A stretch of 64,000 bases of DNA from assembly GCA_013365365.1 (NCBI GenBank), contig JABVXU010000024.1, positions 285,076-349,075 of the forward strand, read 5' to 3'. The notes below the pieces were generated by a model. It was not told the origin of the DNA, made no database searches, and saw only the letters and a program-made list of their open reading frames with translations. Positions 11,971-24,700 of this stretch are shown in pieces. Both the position numbers and the translations under genes were made by a program. This DNA is from Cruorifilaria tuberocauda (Eukaryota > Nematoda > Chromadorea > Rhabditida > Onchocercidae). Each line of letters begins with the position of its first letter. Position 1 is the first letter of the stretch.

Positions 11971-14169
11971 ATGGATGATTACGAGAAGATCTCAGTAATA
12001 GGACGTGGAGCGCATGGCGTTTGTTGGCTTTGTCAACGTAAAGACGATATTTTCCGGCAGAAAGTTATCATTAAAACAGTAGCATTAGAAGGACTTGCTG
12101 AAGAGGAACAGAATACTATCATGGGTTTGCTTGTTTTTTTCTGATCCATTTCAAACAGTATTGCTAAAGATAAGCTGTTGCTCAATATTCTTTATGGTTC
12201 ATTATTGGATTTTGAGATTCCTGTCATTTCTCAGTTACTATTTTTAATCTTATTTGAAAATAGCTGACGAAGTGAATTATGCATGGTAAGCATTTCATCA
12301 CGAGATCATAAATTCAATTAATAATAAGTAGGATTTTAAATAATTTTAGGCGAGGTAACGCTACTTAAGCGCCTTCATCATCCTCACATTATTGGATACT
12401 ATGAATCATTTAAGGTTCCTATTCATTTATTGTTCGCTATAATTAAATCTTTTAAGATTTTCATTTTATAAAATTTTCATCATATTTCACTTCTTAACAA
12501 TTTCTAGATTAGCCTTTCGATGATAATTTGATCATTTTTTGTAGACCGAAAATGCTTTTTCAATTGTCATGCAATATGCTGAAGGTGGAACAATGGATAA
12601 AATGATTTCGGAACGAAAAGGAATTAAATTTGCTGAGAATACTGTGCTCAATTATTTTACACAAGTTGGTATTCACTACCAAATGAAGAGTGAAAATTAA
12701 AATAATATCATTGCATACATTCAAAACCCTTTGGAAATCAGATTTTCAAAGGAATCCCAAAAGTTTTTGGTAGTACATAAATCTTTAGACAAAATCTATT
12801 TTCTTTTTACAGTTCATGAATTGGAACGTACTTTGGGGAGAATTCATAAGAAACTTCAATTCAGTTTTTGTTTTTTGAATCAGCGGTCATAACATAACAG
12901 TAATAACAGATATCGTTCATTTTTTTATTACGGACGCTTTTTACATTTTTTTTACTGATTAATAAATAACCGAAAAGTTATAACATTTGCAGGTTGCTAT
13001 TGGACTTGAATATATGCATTCCAAACAAATACTTCACAGAGATTTGAAGACGCAAAATATTTTGTTAAATAAAAAACGAACTATTGTTAAATTGAGTGAT
13101 TTTGGAATTAGTAAAGAGTTGTCAACAAAAAGTTTAGCATCTACTATTATTGGCACACCAAATTATCTTTCACCAGAAATCTGTGAAGGTAATATCAGAC
13201 TTCGATTTTATTCGTTTTTTTATTTCTTTTTTGTTTGCTTAGTTCCTTTCATACTATTATTAATGATTTCTTTATTGATTTGTAATTTAATTTTACTTAT
13301 AACCGAACAAGAACAATTGAATTCAAGAGTTTTAGGCAGAGCCTACAATCAAAAAAGTGACTTGTGGGCTTTGGGCTGTGTGTTATATGAACTTGCTGAG
13401 TTAAAACGAGCATTTGATGGCGAAAATTTGCCATTAATCATTATGAAAATCACAAAAGTACGTTTCAGTATTCGTAAATTCACATCAAGAAAAAGTTATT
13501 TATTTGAATTGCATTGGAAATATGACATTATCATGCAATTAAAACCACTTTTGAAGTTTTAATAAATAATTTATTAATAAATAATTAATAAATAAGTTTT
13601 AATAAATAATATTGGTTTTAATAAATATATTTTTGCAGAGATGACATATTTCAAATGTTTTAGGGAAAACATAATCCAATCTCTGAACACTGGAGTGATG
13701 ATTTAAAGAGATTGGTCAGTTCTATTCTGGATGTTAATGAGAACAAAAGACCGCTTCTCAAAGGTTGTGTTAAGAACTAACCATCCAAAATAGCATTTTG
13801 TAGTTTAAAGAACTTTTCTAAGATATCGTTGTGCGATTGAAGCCATTCTCTAAATGACATCTTTCTCACCCAAACCTAAATATTCCGGTGAATGCTTCAG
13901 TTCTAAATTTCTCACCGAATCACTAAATTTCGTTGTTTCTTGAACTTTTTGGAAAATTCGAATATAATTTTTAAAGTTTTAAGTTTTTGAAATTGCTTTC
14001 TAGTGTTCAATTTGCAGAGATTCTTACATGTCCGCTTATCTTACCGGTTTGTCTGGCAATTAATTTGGATCTTGGTGCATTACCTTCTTCGCCGCCGAAA
14101 AAAACTCGTCAAATTGCCTCCTCGAATAGTAGCATTTTACGCACACAACCTATAGCAGTAAAGCTATAG
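11971..14169 (+). CDS. NEK8/NEK9-like Ser/Thr kinase (NEKL type), kinase domain only
   Basis: Seven exons: 11971-12124, 12350-12414, 12545-12664, 12993-13188, 13336-13457, 13664-13763, 14018-14169. They sum to 909 nt, giving 302 residues. The kinase domain fills residues 4-260: glycine loop G11-R-G-A-H-G16, ATP-binding Lys35, catalytic HRDLKTQN at 128-135 (Asp130), DFG at 149-151 and GTPNYLSPE at 167-175. HRDLKTQN, YNQKSDLWALGCVLYEL and ELKRAF are typical of the NEK8/NEK9 branch; in C. elegans such kinases (NEKL-2) act in epidermal endocytosis and moulting. There are no C-terminal RCC1 repeats; only a short Ser/Thr-rich tail follows. The start is the ATG of MDDYEK, which aligns with the family N-terminus; an upstream in-frame TTG at 11956 is not needed. 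A polyadenylation-like AATAAA lies near 14274. The donor after exon 3 (CAA/GTTGGT) is weak. Confidence 0.92.
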
Positions 14170-17100
14170 CTTATTGAGGTGAAATCTGTATATTGATTAT
14201 GGAAAGCATGATATAAATTATGTATCTTTGTTGAGAAATCGATGATAATCATACGTCTCTTTTGCATTGTAAAAATAAATCAGGTATCTCGTGGTGTTGA
14301 GTAAATCTGTGATTCGATAAATATATGTTTTGGATTTTTCGAGTTAAACTTTTCAAAATGATTGTTTGATTTATTATAATGAAACATGTTCTTATGCATA
14401 TCCCATCCAAATCTTTTAGTATAAGCACTGGATCTCAAGAATGTTATACTATATAATAAAATGAATTACCATGTAATGGGATTACAAATTTATCTCAAAT
14501 TTTGTCAATTCATTATTGTTTTTCTTTAACTGTGTTCCAAACTGAGAATTAATTATTGAAATTACTAGTTTGCATTTTATGTATACATATTATTACTGAA
14601 GGATCTTCCAAGTTTATTTATGTTATTTCATGTTTTAAAGTTTCGAACAGTTCATATATCAGTAAAATTCCGAAGGAGGAAATTGAAATATAATCAGCAA
14701 AATGATAAAACACAGTGTATCTCACGCAACATGAAATGTCCGACTATTGCCAGCAAGAAACTTCCCATGGTTGCTGAAATTTAATGTGAGATTCATTTTC
14801 AGTTTGAGAGTTTTACAATTATAATTTTCAAAGTTCGATTTAGTTCTAAAATTCTGGATTAGGACAGTTATAGATACAAGCAGGACAATAATTTTTAAAA
14901 TTTTAGGCAATGAAGAATGTACGCAGATTTTAATGGCTGATGAAATGAACTGTGTGACTATCGTCATGCGTGATCAGATAATGCTACTAATTAAATAACT
15001 AACGTGATTGACATCTAGGATTTGCAAGGATATGGAGCTAACCGTATGCATATCTTGCTTTCAAATTCCAATCTTTGATACTTAGAATTTGACCCAGGTC
15101 GAATCATCTATCGATACGATGATAATATCGATACAATGTGTGATATAAAATGACCAGGTGAACAGTAAACGGAAATATAAAGTATAGGCCATTTTGATCA
15201 GATTCCGTTAATAGCATTACAATCTGCAAGGATTCTTCATTTTTTTCAATTAATTACAAATGACTTACAAATTTTAATTATTCAGTGAGGAAGGAATTAA
15301 TAAATGAACTTGGACAGTTAGTCTTTTCCAAGCTAACTTTCTATTGAACAGATTTCGAGAACTTCATTATTTTTAGACAATTAAGATTTTCGGAGCTTGA
15401 GTCCTGGTTAAAAGGTGAACCTCAATAACCAGTGCAATGCATTGAATAAGGCGGCATTGATGCAGCACTTCTGGATATGAAAGACCCATTAGTCCGACGA
15501 TTTATTAGACCTGAAATCTTATTGGGAAATTCTTGTCCATGTAAAGTTGCAGAAAAGATGAATGCCTTCAGTACTATTTTCGATCTGAGTAATAAAAATA
15601 CTATTTCATCATTTTTCCAAATTTTATAAATACCGGATTACATGACTCAACTATTCAAGAAAATATAATTATTGGAGATCTAAGTAAATTGATATTGCAA
15701 TTTGCAATTCTTCTCAAACTTAATTTTCGATAAAATTGAATTATTTTTTGTCCCTTCGAAGAATGTGATGAAATTTTAAAATTGAGAGAATAAATATCAA
15801 CCGCACGACGAATTAAAAAATAAATGACAATAAAAAATTAGGCTTTCTTTGAATATATTTTTAAAAAATTAAAAAAAAGTTATATTAAATAAAAAGTAAC
15901 AGTATAAGGAGAGCACATGTACAAAACGGATGTTTATTTTGTGATTGAATAAACAAACTTTGTAAATCTCTTAAATCACCAAATTAGATATCAAACTATT
16001 TCTGAAGTAAGTATTAATTGGTAGTTCACCAATTCCAATATTGAAATTGTTCATTTAAACTTAAGCTGAAGTTTGGCAACAAAATAATCCTAGAGTCCAC
16101 GTATTTAAGCATTTGCTAACAATAATTCCTTTAACAGCTCCCTTAATACGCTGAATATGCTGCTATCATTGCTTATCATCAAATGATTTTAGAAGTAATG
16201 CAACATTAAATTTGTTATATTTCTTTAGTTAATAAAAATAAAAATTCTTCTAAAATGAATGAGGAAGCACAGACGACTTTACAATCAAAAAAGCAAAGGA
16301 TTTTAGAATTTATCAGATAGAAATTTAAAAATTTGTTGTTCCCGTCGTCAGAAAAAGAAAGAAAATAAATTGAGTTGATAATTTGTTGAAAGATTGATAT
16401 TGCAACGAGAAATATGAAACTGAAAATTTTCTGCAGTGATAACTTAATGAAAAGATGTTGTGATAACAATGAATACTTCATCCTAAAAAAATCCTTCTTT
16501 ACAGTTTCTGATTTTAACTGCATTTTTTGTCAAACGAAATAAAGTAATGGTTCAATAATTTGTAGCAAGGTTATTCAAGCAAATTCTCAACCTTTCTCAG
16601 TTTGATATGTTTATTCCTATCATTCTAACTGCCAATGTTATTTTTCATCGCAATGAATAGTTCAGAAGCATTTATTTTATCTTTTGTTTCCTTTTTTCTC
16701 CTCTTTTCTATAAAATTCTTAACGTTCTGCTTCACGTTTCTCGGTGATCTGCGAAGAGATCCTGCCAATTTAGGCTTTCAACTTTTTATCTCACATTCCT
16801 ATTTAATGATAAATATTTTTCGTGAGATCGATCAATTTTAAAAACATATATATAATAATATATTCTGCCGAATAAATATAATGAAAAATGAAATTGCGGA
16901 AGTGCGAAGAACACAATTTTAATGAGATTTATTCAAAGTATAAAATTGATACTGATTCTTCTGAGTGTTTAAAATAAGTGAAGTACGTAAAATTACTCTT
17001 CATAAATTCAAAAATCGGATATGATCCAGTCCTTCTATTAACTAGCAAGTGATAAGTGCTGTTAGTGATTAAAACTGTGATTGAACTTTCTAATGTTATG

Positions 17101-17242
17101 ATAACAACATTAGAGATTCATTCTATGCTTACAAGAAAAAAACTTGAAAAACTAACACAAGCGAAATACTGATTCAACATTTTAACTTTTGTGTCTCGGG
17201 AAAATAGATTACATGGCATCATTGTGATAACAGAAGGAATGA
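14170..17242. other. Intergenic region, no gene seen
   Basis: This region lies between the 3' ends of the plus-strand kinase and the minus-strand GPCR (convergent). It contains the kinase 3' UTR signal and AT-rich filler. Open frames at 14722-14967 (-), 16215-16523 (-) and 16635-16841 (+) are low-complexity, Phe/Leu/Ile-rich translations with no domain or splice support. I found nothing else. Confidence 0.5.
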
Positions 17243-20200
17243 TCATAAATCATTATCAGATAAAAAAGGAATCACAGCAACTCCTTGTTCCAAATTGCTT
17301 TCACTACTAAACAAATCACCGGGATATTGTGTCGTGAATTTCACCTGGCGCAATTTGTACTGATTTTTTGCTGGCTGGAAAATTAGTAAAGAAAGTTTTT
17401 AATTTTTTTGAAAAGTTAAGAAATAGTAGAAATAAATGAATAAAACAATTTTTAATTTTTCCTTTTCGAATGGAAAAAAGGAGTTGATTTTTTTAGCGAA
17501 TTCAAAGATAGGTTAAATTGAGTATTTCCATATTCTTTTATTGGAAATGATAATATGCTGAATAACTTGCGGTTCAAATTTATACCTTTTCCTGCAAAGG
17601 TTCTTTACATGCCTGAAATGTACAGCTCCAGAGATGTGTTGTAATATTTTTCCGGAATCGTTTATTCATAAAACAGTAAGTTATCGGATTTGCGCAAGCA
17701 CTTATATGGGTCAGTAGTGTTATATACGTATTCGCCTTCCTGTTCCACAAGTGAATCTGCAAAATTCGTTTACAGTTTGAAGCAGTTCAGAACCCTTTAA
17801 ATATAACCGAAACAATTACTGATAACTCGTGAAGATGGGAAATGTCTTAATCGATGTTGACCTTCATATTTTGACCTTATGATGGTAAAATTTTTATGGA
17901 TTTTTTCTTAATCACATAAAGAGATATTCCCTAAATTTTTGGAGAATATTGTTGTGGTCAAGTTCACAAGTTATTTAGTACTAAATTTTAGAATTATCAG
18001 TTGTTTGTAAATTAACTGTGAACAGATGAAATTATTGACTTCCATAAGACTTGTTCTTCCTTTTTTGCGATGATTTTTGATTTTTTTTCTAAATTTCAGT
18101 ACTACATAATTTATGGATTTATAGAATTTATGGATTTATGGAATTTATGGATTTGGACACAATTAAATTTTCGAACATGAAAGAATAATTGGAAATTTTT
18201 ACCCGAACGAGATCAGATGTTCTAATTGTAAGCCACCAAATAAAACTCGGTGTCCAGCAGATAATGAAAGCAATAACAATGATAATTAGCATTCTAATTA
18301 CACGTCGTTTAGCTTCAATTATTTTTTCCTAAATAAATATTTTCTTCACAATGATTTATTTTTCTAAAAATTCAAAAACTGCGCGATTAAATATGACTAA
18401 ATTTTGTTATTGACAATACTCATATTTCATTTAAATTCTTATATTGTCATACTGTCATACGGTATATACGGTCATACGGTATAGACGGTCATACGGTCAT
18501 ACGGTACTTATATATCATACGGTGGAAAACATAAAATACAAACGGTTATCATCTTATGTCATCAGTTTCTCGTTTTCTTCTTTCTCAGCAAAAATAATTG
18601 TAATGATTTGGAAATTGTAAAAGAAAAGGTTCTCAGAGAAAAGAAATAATAACCTGACGGTTGCTTCGAAGCATATGGCTATACTTATAATTACCGCTCA
18701 TCCCACTGCCACTAACCGATGATGATTGAAGGATAGGAGCGCTATTGAAACTGAAAGATTTGCGAGATTTCAATGAAGAAAACTAACACTTCTCCAATCA
18801 GAAAACAAATTTTCAACAAACTGATCGTGCTAAGAGAAAATGAGATAATTTAATAACCTGCAAAGTGATTTGGTTTGAGTGCCATACTCACACGTCGCTC
18901 TGGTTGTTATTTTGCCTATCATACTTTGAGTGGTATCAATCCGGTCTGAATCATTTATCCAAGCCTATAATTGAACGTATTCCAGAAAATTACCGAATGA
19001 AGCACATAAATCATTTTATTCCAGTAATAAGCAGTGTTAATAAGCAGTTAATCAAAGTAATTGAAGCATTTAGAACTGAGATGTTTGTCTGATCCAGAAT
19101 GACCCCTACAACCTTTCAATTCAGAATGATCCATATGTAATCTTAATTCATATGCAAAAAGCAGTTTAAAATGGTTATCAGTTTTTTATCATATACTTTT
19201 AATATTCGAAGTTCAAAATAATAAAGTAAATATCGCATTAATTAAAAATCAAGACTTTATATTCTTTTTGAATTTTTGTTTTCATTTTTCCTAAAATTGT
19301 TAAATTTCAATCGTAACATGGAATGAGAAGCGTTGGTGAAAATTTCATTTCGTCTAATGCTGCTCACAATTCATAACGCTTTTTTATGAATCCTTTAGAC
19401 ACTTTCAGACAAGTATAACTATCAGATTTTTTGTGGAAGAACAACGAAACTCAGAAGGTTCTTCTACCAAAAAAGTTCAAAATTTCTAGAATAATGTCAG
19501 CAAAGGCAAGGAAATTGTTTTAATTCTAAAATTTGTTAAAAACTATTTGATTGATGAGAAAAATAGAAACTGACTTACACCACAAGAGGAACTGAGCTTC
19601 CTACTATTCTGATCAGGAAGTGATGGATAATGCCAAGATCTCTTTCGTTCTAAGACATCTATATTATTCATTAGTATCATCAACAAAAAATCAAAGAACA
19701 ATTTCTTTTATCGGGTCTCACAAGCTTCATTGTTTAATTAGCTAATAAATTAGAATTTCGAGTTTGAAAAACCAGATTCAGATTAAATTGTGAGAGATGA
19801 GCAAATTACTTGAAAAACTTAACTATTACTTGGACAGCATTCCGTATAACTGTGACACCTTACTGATTTTACTTGTAATTGACTGTTTGAATGAAGAGTT
19901 TTGATTACCTTGTAATATAAAAGCAACATGATTGTTAGTGGTATAAATAGTAGTATCTGAAATGAAATTTCATTACAATTTTCATTGATGATCACTCATA
20001 AATCATTGATGATAACTCAATAAACCTTCAATTTCTTAAAAATATGAATCTTGTAGACCCTGAAAATTATCCTAATAAAGACTCTAAACCTACTAATCAC
20101 TACCTACTAATTAACAATTAACCATACAAAATATCCTAAAGAACCGTAATAGCTTATTAATCTGTATACTAACAAGCTAAAATGTGTATAGAAATTTTAA

Positions 20201-21794
20201 CGAATGTAAATTGAATATAATGAAATTATAATATAAAAACCTAAAAATAATTAATCAATTGAAATAGTATATACTTTTGAATATGTCACAGTGATAACCT
20301 TTGGACAGGATCAGAAATGAAAAAATCATGAAATTGTAAATGAACAAACCATTGTGACATGAATTTGATAAAAGAAATCAGTTAATGGTGTAGCAGTAGA
20401 ACGACAGCTCCAATGTGTTCTGTACGGAATTGCATCGTAAATGACAAGTGCGCCAATATTGCCTCCAAATGCAGTCAACCAAACAAACGATATAAGTGCT
20501 AACAGACGACGCTATAAATGAAAGAAATGATATCAAGTGGTAATTTGACTATTTCTTGCAGACAAAATTTCAGTTTGTCAATAAATTTCCAAAGTCTAAC
20601 AGATTTTGTCTGAAATTCTGTAAAATAGTTAACACAATGTTTTATTTATTTCTTTTCGACATTTTATAATTTTTTTGAATGATTATAGCATAATCACAAA
20701 TCGATATTCATGATTGGTCTGCAAAAATCTGGAAAAAATTGATTTGAAAAAACTTGAAAGAATCTTCTCTATTATTCAACTCGTATTTAAATAGTACCTT
20801 TGAAAGCCAAATGATGGATTTCAGTGGACGACATATCGCGTAATAGCGTTCGAGTGCAATTAGAGCTAATGTATAGGCTGATGCGTAAACTGTCACGGCT
20901 AAATTATATGAATTAATAAGTTTTATATTGCTTTGTTATACTTTCTTGTTCTGTTTTAGGACTAAATAGAATACAAAATATTGCAGAGAAATGTAATAAG
21001 TGTTGCTGGGATGGCGCTATTTAGATTTGCGATATGTTTTTTAGCGCCAGCAAAAATCTCATCGGAAAAAGTAAGAGAAAGTGAAAATTTTCAATGGAGC
21101 GATTTTTCCTCATTTTAAATTGTTCGAAATATCAAAAATGAAAAGATAGCAAAGGAAAAAAATTCACAAAAATGTAAACTAACGCTGTAAATAAGCAGCA
21201 AATTTGCATATGTGTGGTCCAAGCAACCAACACTGTGATATTTCACTGATCAAAGTTGGTGGTATGCAAATTATTGATCTGGAATATTCATATTCATTAA
21301 TAATACTGCATAAAGAAAATATCTTTTAATATTTCATTATTTCAACTGAATAAGAATTTTAATTAATTCTGAAGAAAAGAAAATATTTTGATGAATAATA
21401 ATTTTATTATTCAAATATTATTGAAATTCAATTTGACATTCAAAACAATTATGAATAAATCAACTGAAATTATGATCGGTTGAAAGGCGAAAATAAAATT
21501 TCATTTTGGCTAACTGTCTAATTGCCAATTATCACTCTTCTTCCTTCTCCACGATACCTTCCATACTTTTTCACATATTCAAAAATCAGATTCTGTAACT
21601 TACCGTAACAAATCAGCGATTGCTAAATTCAACAGTAATATATTAGTGATTGAATGTGTTGTACGTCGTTGAAGCTTGAGAATAGCAAATACAACCATGG
21701 AATTGCCAAGCAATGATAAGGCAAAAATGGCAGCAAAGCATAATCCGATAAATATATTGTAGGAAGTAAGCTGTGGCGTGCATTCTTTGTTCAT
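17243..21794 (-). CDS. Class A peptide GPCR, cholecystokinin/sulfakinin-receptor-like
   Basis: Ten exons in coding order: 21794-21604, 21278-21184, 20898-20798, 20511-20350, 19956-19909, 19649-19579, 18750-18654, 18328-18203, 17756-17586, 17374-17243. They sum to 1194 nt, for 397 residues. TM1 covers about residues 14-37 and TM2 ends at CIPPTL. TM3 starts near Cys88, which pairs with ECL2 Cys165, and ends in ERY (112-114) followed by AICRPLKS. TM6 has FIICWTP (276-282) and TM7 has NPITY (320-324), followed by CFMNKRFRKN. LERYYAICRPL and ISACANPITYCFMNKRFR resemble cholecystokinin/sulfakinin receptors (CKR in C. elegans); the spacing from CWTP to NPITY also equals that of CCK receptors. Intracellular loop 3 is a Ser-rich segment spread over exons 6-7. 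The family signals through G proteins at the plasma membrane of neurons or gut. The start is the first in-frame ATG; an N-terminal exon further upstream cannot be excluded. The subtype is tentative, but the GPCR assignment is firm. Confidence 0.88.
18109..18153. repeat. 17 bp tandem repeat in a GPCR intron
   Basis: About 2.7 copies of a unit reading AATTTATGGATTTATRG lie inside the intron between the TM6 and TM7 exons of the GPCR. It is a simple AT-rich minisatellite with no apparent coding or splice role. Confidence 0.7.
18446..18524. repeat. Short tandem repeat of TCATACGGT units in a GPCR intron
   Basis: Several copies of TCATACGGT, separated by TATA/ATAGACGG-like spacers, occupy the intron between the ICL3 and TM6 exons. 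The motif contains a CpG in otherwise AT-rich DNA and stands out from the surrounding intron. Copies are nearly identical, which suggests recent slippage or unequal exchange. Confidence 0.75.
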
Positions 21795-24700
21795 TCTTCC
21801 GCTTCTCCTCTTTATCTTCCTAATCTCTCTATGATAACATTGCCTATGCAAAAGTTAAATTGGAAACGAATGCACTGACAAGTGACTTATTGAAATGTTA
21901 CTTTCGGTCTTTATCACTAATTTAATAGTTTATTGATTGAAGAAGAAATCAGTGATTAAAGTATCCTGAAAAGAGAAATCTAATGTTGATATAGTTTCAT
22001 GCCAAAATTACATAGTATGAATAAAATGAAATAATCGTTAATAAATAACATTAAAGATCATTTTACTTTTTTAAATGAATAATTAAGGCTCGGCACTTTT
22101 TACGGTAGTAATTAGGCGGCAAAAGTTAGAAAATAATAAAAATGATATTCATGTTGTTGATTAAAAAACGGATGCTGAAGAAATAAACAATGAATGAAAG
22201 ATGAAATTTTTAGCGTATGGGGGATCCATTCATGAAGTAATGAAATTAATGTAGAATGAAGAATATAGATGGTAGCAACTTGATGAATTAGAAAACAACG
22301 TTTGAGAAATTGGTGCAATTCCCTTTAATAAGTTTATTTAGTTATAAATTGTGCTTTTAAGTATCATTTGAGTAAAATATTTCATCACACTGATTTTTTT
22401 ATCATTTTGAAAAATTCACCCTTTACGACTTGATTTGATGATTTTGATACTCAAAAATTTCATCCTTCTTTTACAAACCTTAATTATTTTTCGTAATAAA
22501 TATATATTAAAAACTAGAACGTCGTATTAGAAACCAGAACAAATAGGTATGAATTTGGAAATATGTTGCAAGATTTATGAAAATTTGGGATATCCAGAAT
22601 ATTGTATATTCAAGCGAATAAGTTTAGTTAGTTTAGGAAACGAAAAAGTGCAGAGCTAAAAATTAAAAACAGACCTAGAAGTTTTACCAGCCCACTTGAA
22701 CCACTGCTTAAACAGTTTCATGTCAAAATCACCAGTATCAACACTTCAAATATTAATAAATTTTATAAATTTTATTTTCTCTTTTTTCCAATAATAATTG
22801 AGAATAAGCATTAGTTTTAATAAACATTTCGGAAACTGATGAACTTTCAGAATTCAAAGTCAGGAATGAAATCAGAAAAGTGATCATTTGACAAGAAGAA
22901 AAATATTTATTTAGCTAAATTTACAAAGAAACTGAGAATAAAATTTCAAATCAATATATTCAAGCGAATAAGTTTAACTTGTTGTTTACTTTTCGTTGAT
23001 AAAAATTATTTGAGACAGAAGTTTTGCAACGCTAATTATATTTTATTTGAATATATTTTCTCCGACAATTTCGATTTCAGGGAGATCGCGTTTATTAATT
23101 TTCAAATAAGGAAAAATTTGAGTCTATTTTTGTTAAATATATTGAAATTTTAATGAGAGTAAGCTGTTGCAGATGTCAACAGAGAAATTAAAGAAATTCT
23201 TAGATCGTTGACGATAATATTTTAATCCTTGCGATATTTTATGCTTTTAAGAAATTGCATGATAGAAGAAAGAAAGTAAAAACGAAAACACAAAGTTTTT
23301 TTAATCAAAAAACAACCATTACTACAACTTATATTTTTAAATTGCTATTTGAAATTCAACCATTTAAACAAACATGTTGTTTATGTTTCTCCAATATGCA
23401 TCTTTTTGGGACACTTAAATGGTTGAGATAATTTCATAAATAAACTTTAAGAATGAAAATCGAAGAAGTGTAAACTTGTTAACAAATTGAAAAATGTCCT
23501 GAAACAAATAACTTCGCTGTACAAACAAACAAAATTGCACAAGATACCAAAAAACTGTCTCGTTCAGCTTTCCTTATAAGATCTAAGTTTCTAAGCCATT
23601 ATGTGATCAATCGTTAGCTCCATTATAAATTAATAATTTTAAAAATAAAGAAATTATGATCAATTAACTGTATTTGATAATGATATAATGGGGAAACGAA
23701 TTCAACAATGAAAGAAGATAAAGCTCAAATGGTTTGAATTTTTTATGCTGAAATTTTTGTGGAAGTAAAATTGTTGATAAATATTGGAATGGAATGGGAT
23801 AAAATGAAATGAAATTTGTTTTATTCGCATTTTTGCTCATTTTCACTTCTCTGCGTTCGTCGCTAAAAATTAAAAAGCTTCTTCCTCTTAGCTAACGAAA
23901 TTATTATGAAATTTTGTCATAATGAGGAAAAAGTTAGACCGAAGAAGTGAATAATTTTAGGTGTCAGAGAACAGTTGGTGTCAACAATATCATTAAGATA
24001 GTTTTAATTAATTAAATCTAACAATAATTAGTTCTTGAAACTTTTTTGCGTAATTATCAAAGTGACTGCTTAAAATTGTTAAAATTGTATTTCCAAAATG
24101 AGCTAGAATAGAACGATGCTGATCCTTCATCAATTGATTAATATCCCACATCCTATGAACCTAAGCTTATTTCCAAATTTCTTATTCCTGAGCGAAGAAA
24201 CAGAGATAGAAAAAAGGCCAGGCAGACGAGCACCGAGATTTTGAATAAACAGGAAAATGTAGCATTTATCACTGCTCAATATCATTTGTTCTATTGCTAT
24301 TGAATAAAATCCACGATGAAGTTTGTTATCAATCATCAATAGTGAGATTTAACAGCAACAATTGATGCGAAGTAATGAACATGAAGCAGCTTAAATTGGA
24401 AATAGAAAAATCACTTGCGGACATAGATAATTAATTTCTCTAGAAGATTCCAATTATCAAAGGAAGAAACTTGTTTTCCAAACCGAATCTTGTTTTTTCT
24501 CTCTGCTAATAAATTTTTTATATGTTTCCATACAATTCCTTCTGATTAGCTATTCAGCAGTGAAGCTTTCTTAGGATTGTTAGACAAATAAATGAAGCTT
24601 TTTCTTTTTGATAATTGAAAATGTTTCATTTTAATCGAAATATTACATTTGAATAAAAGGAGTAGTAATTGGAATTGTTGCAACAATCTGACTGGAATCA

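Noticed and set aside
12264..12285. Possible micro-exon (after GAAAATAG, before GTAAGC) in NEK intron 1
   Set aside because: Including it shifts the frame to an early stop, while the direct exon 1-exon 2 join gives the exact NEK8 alignment length.
18865..19092. 75-codon plus-strand frame inside the GPCR gene
   Set aside because: It lies within a GPCR intron on the opposite strand, begins without support and shows no motif.
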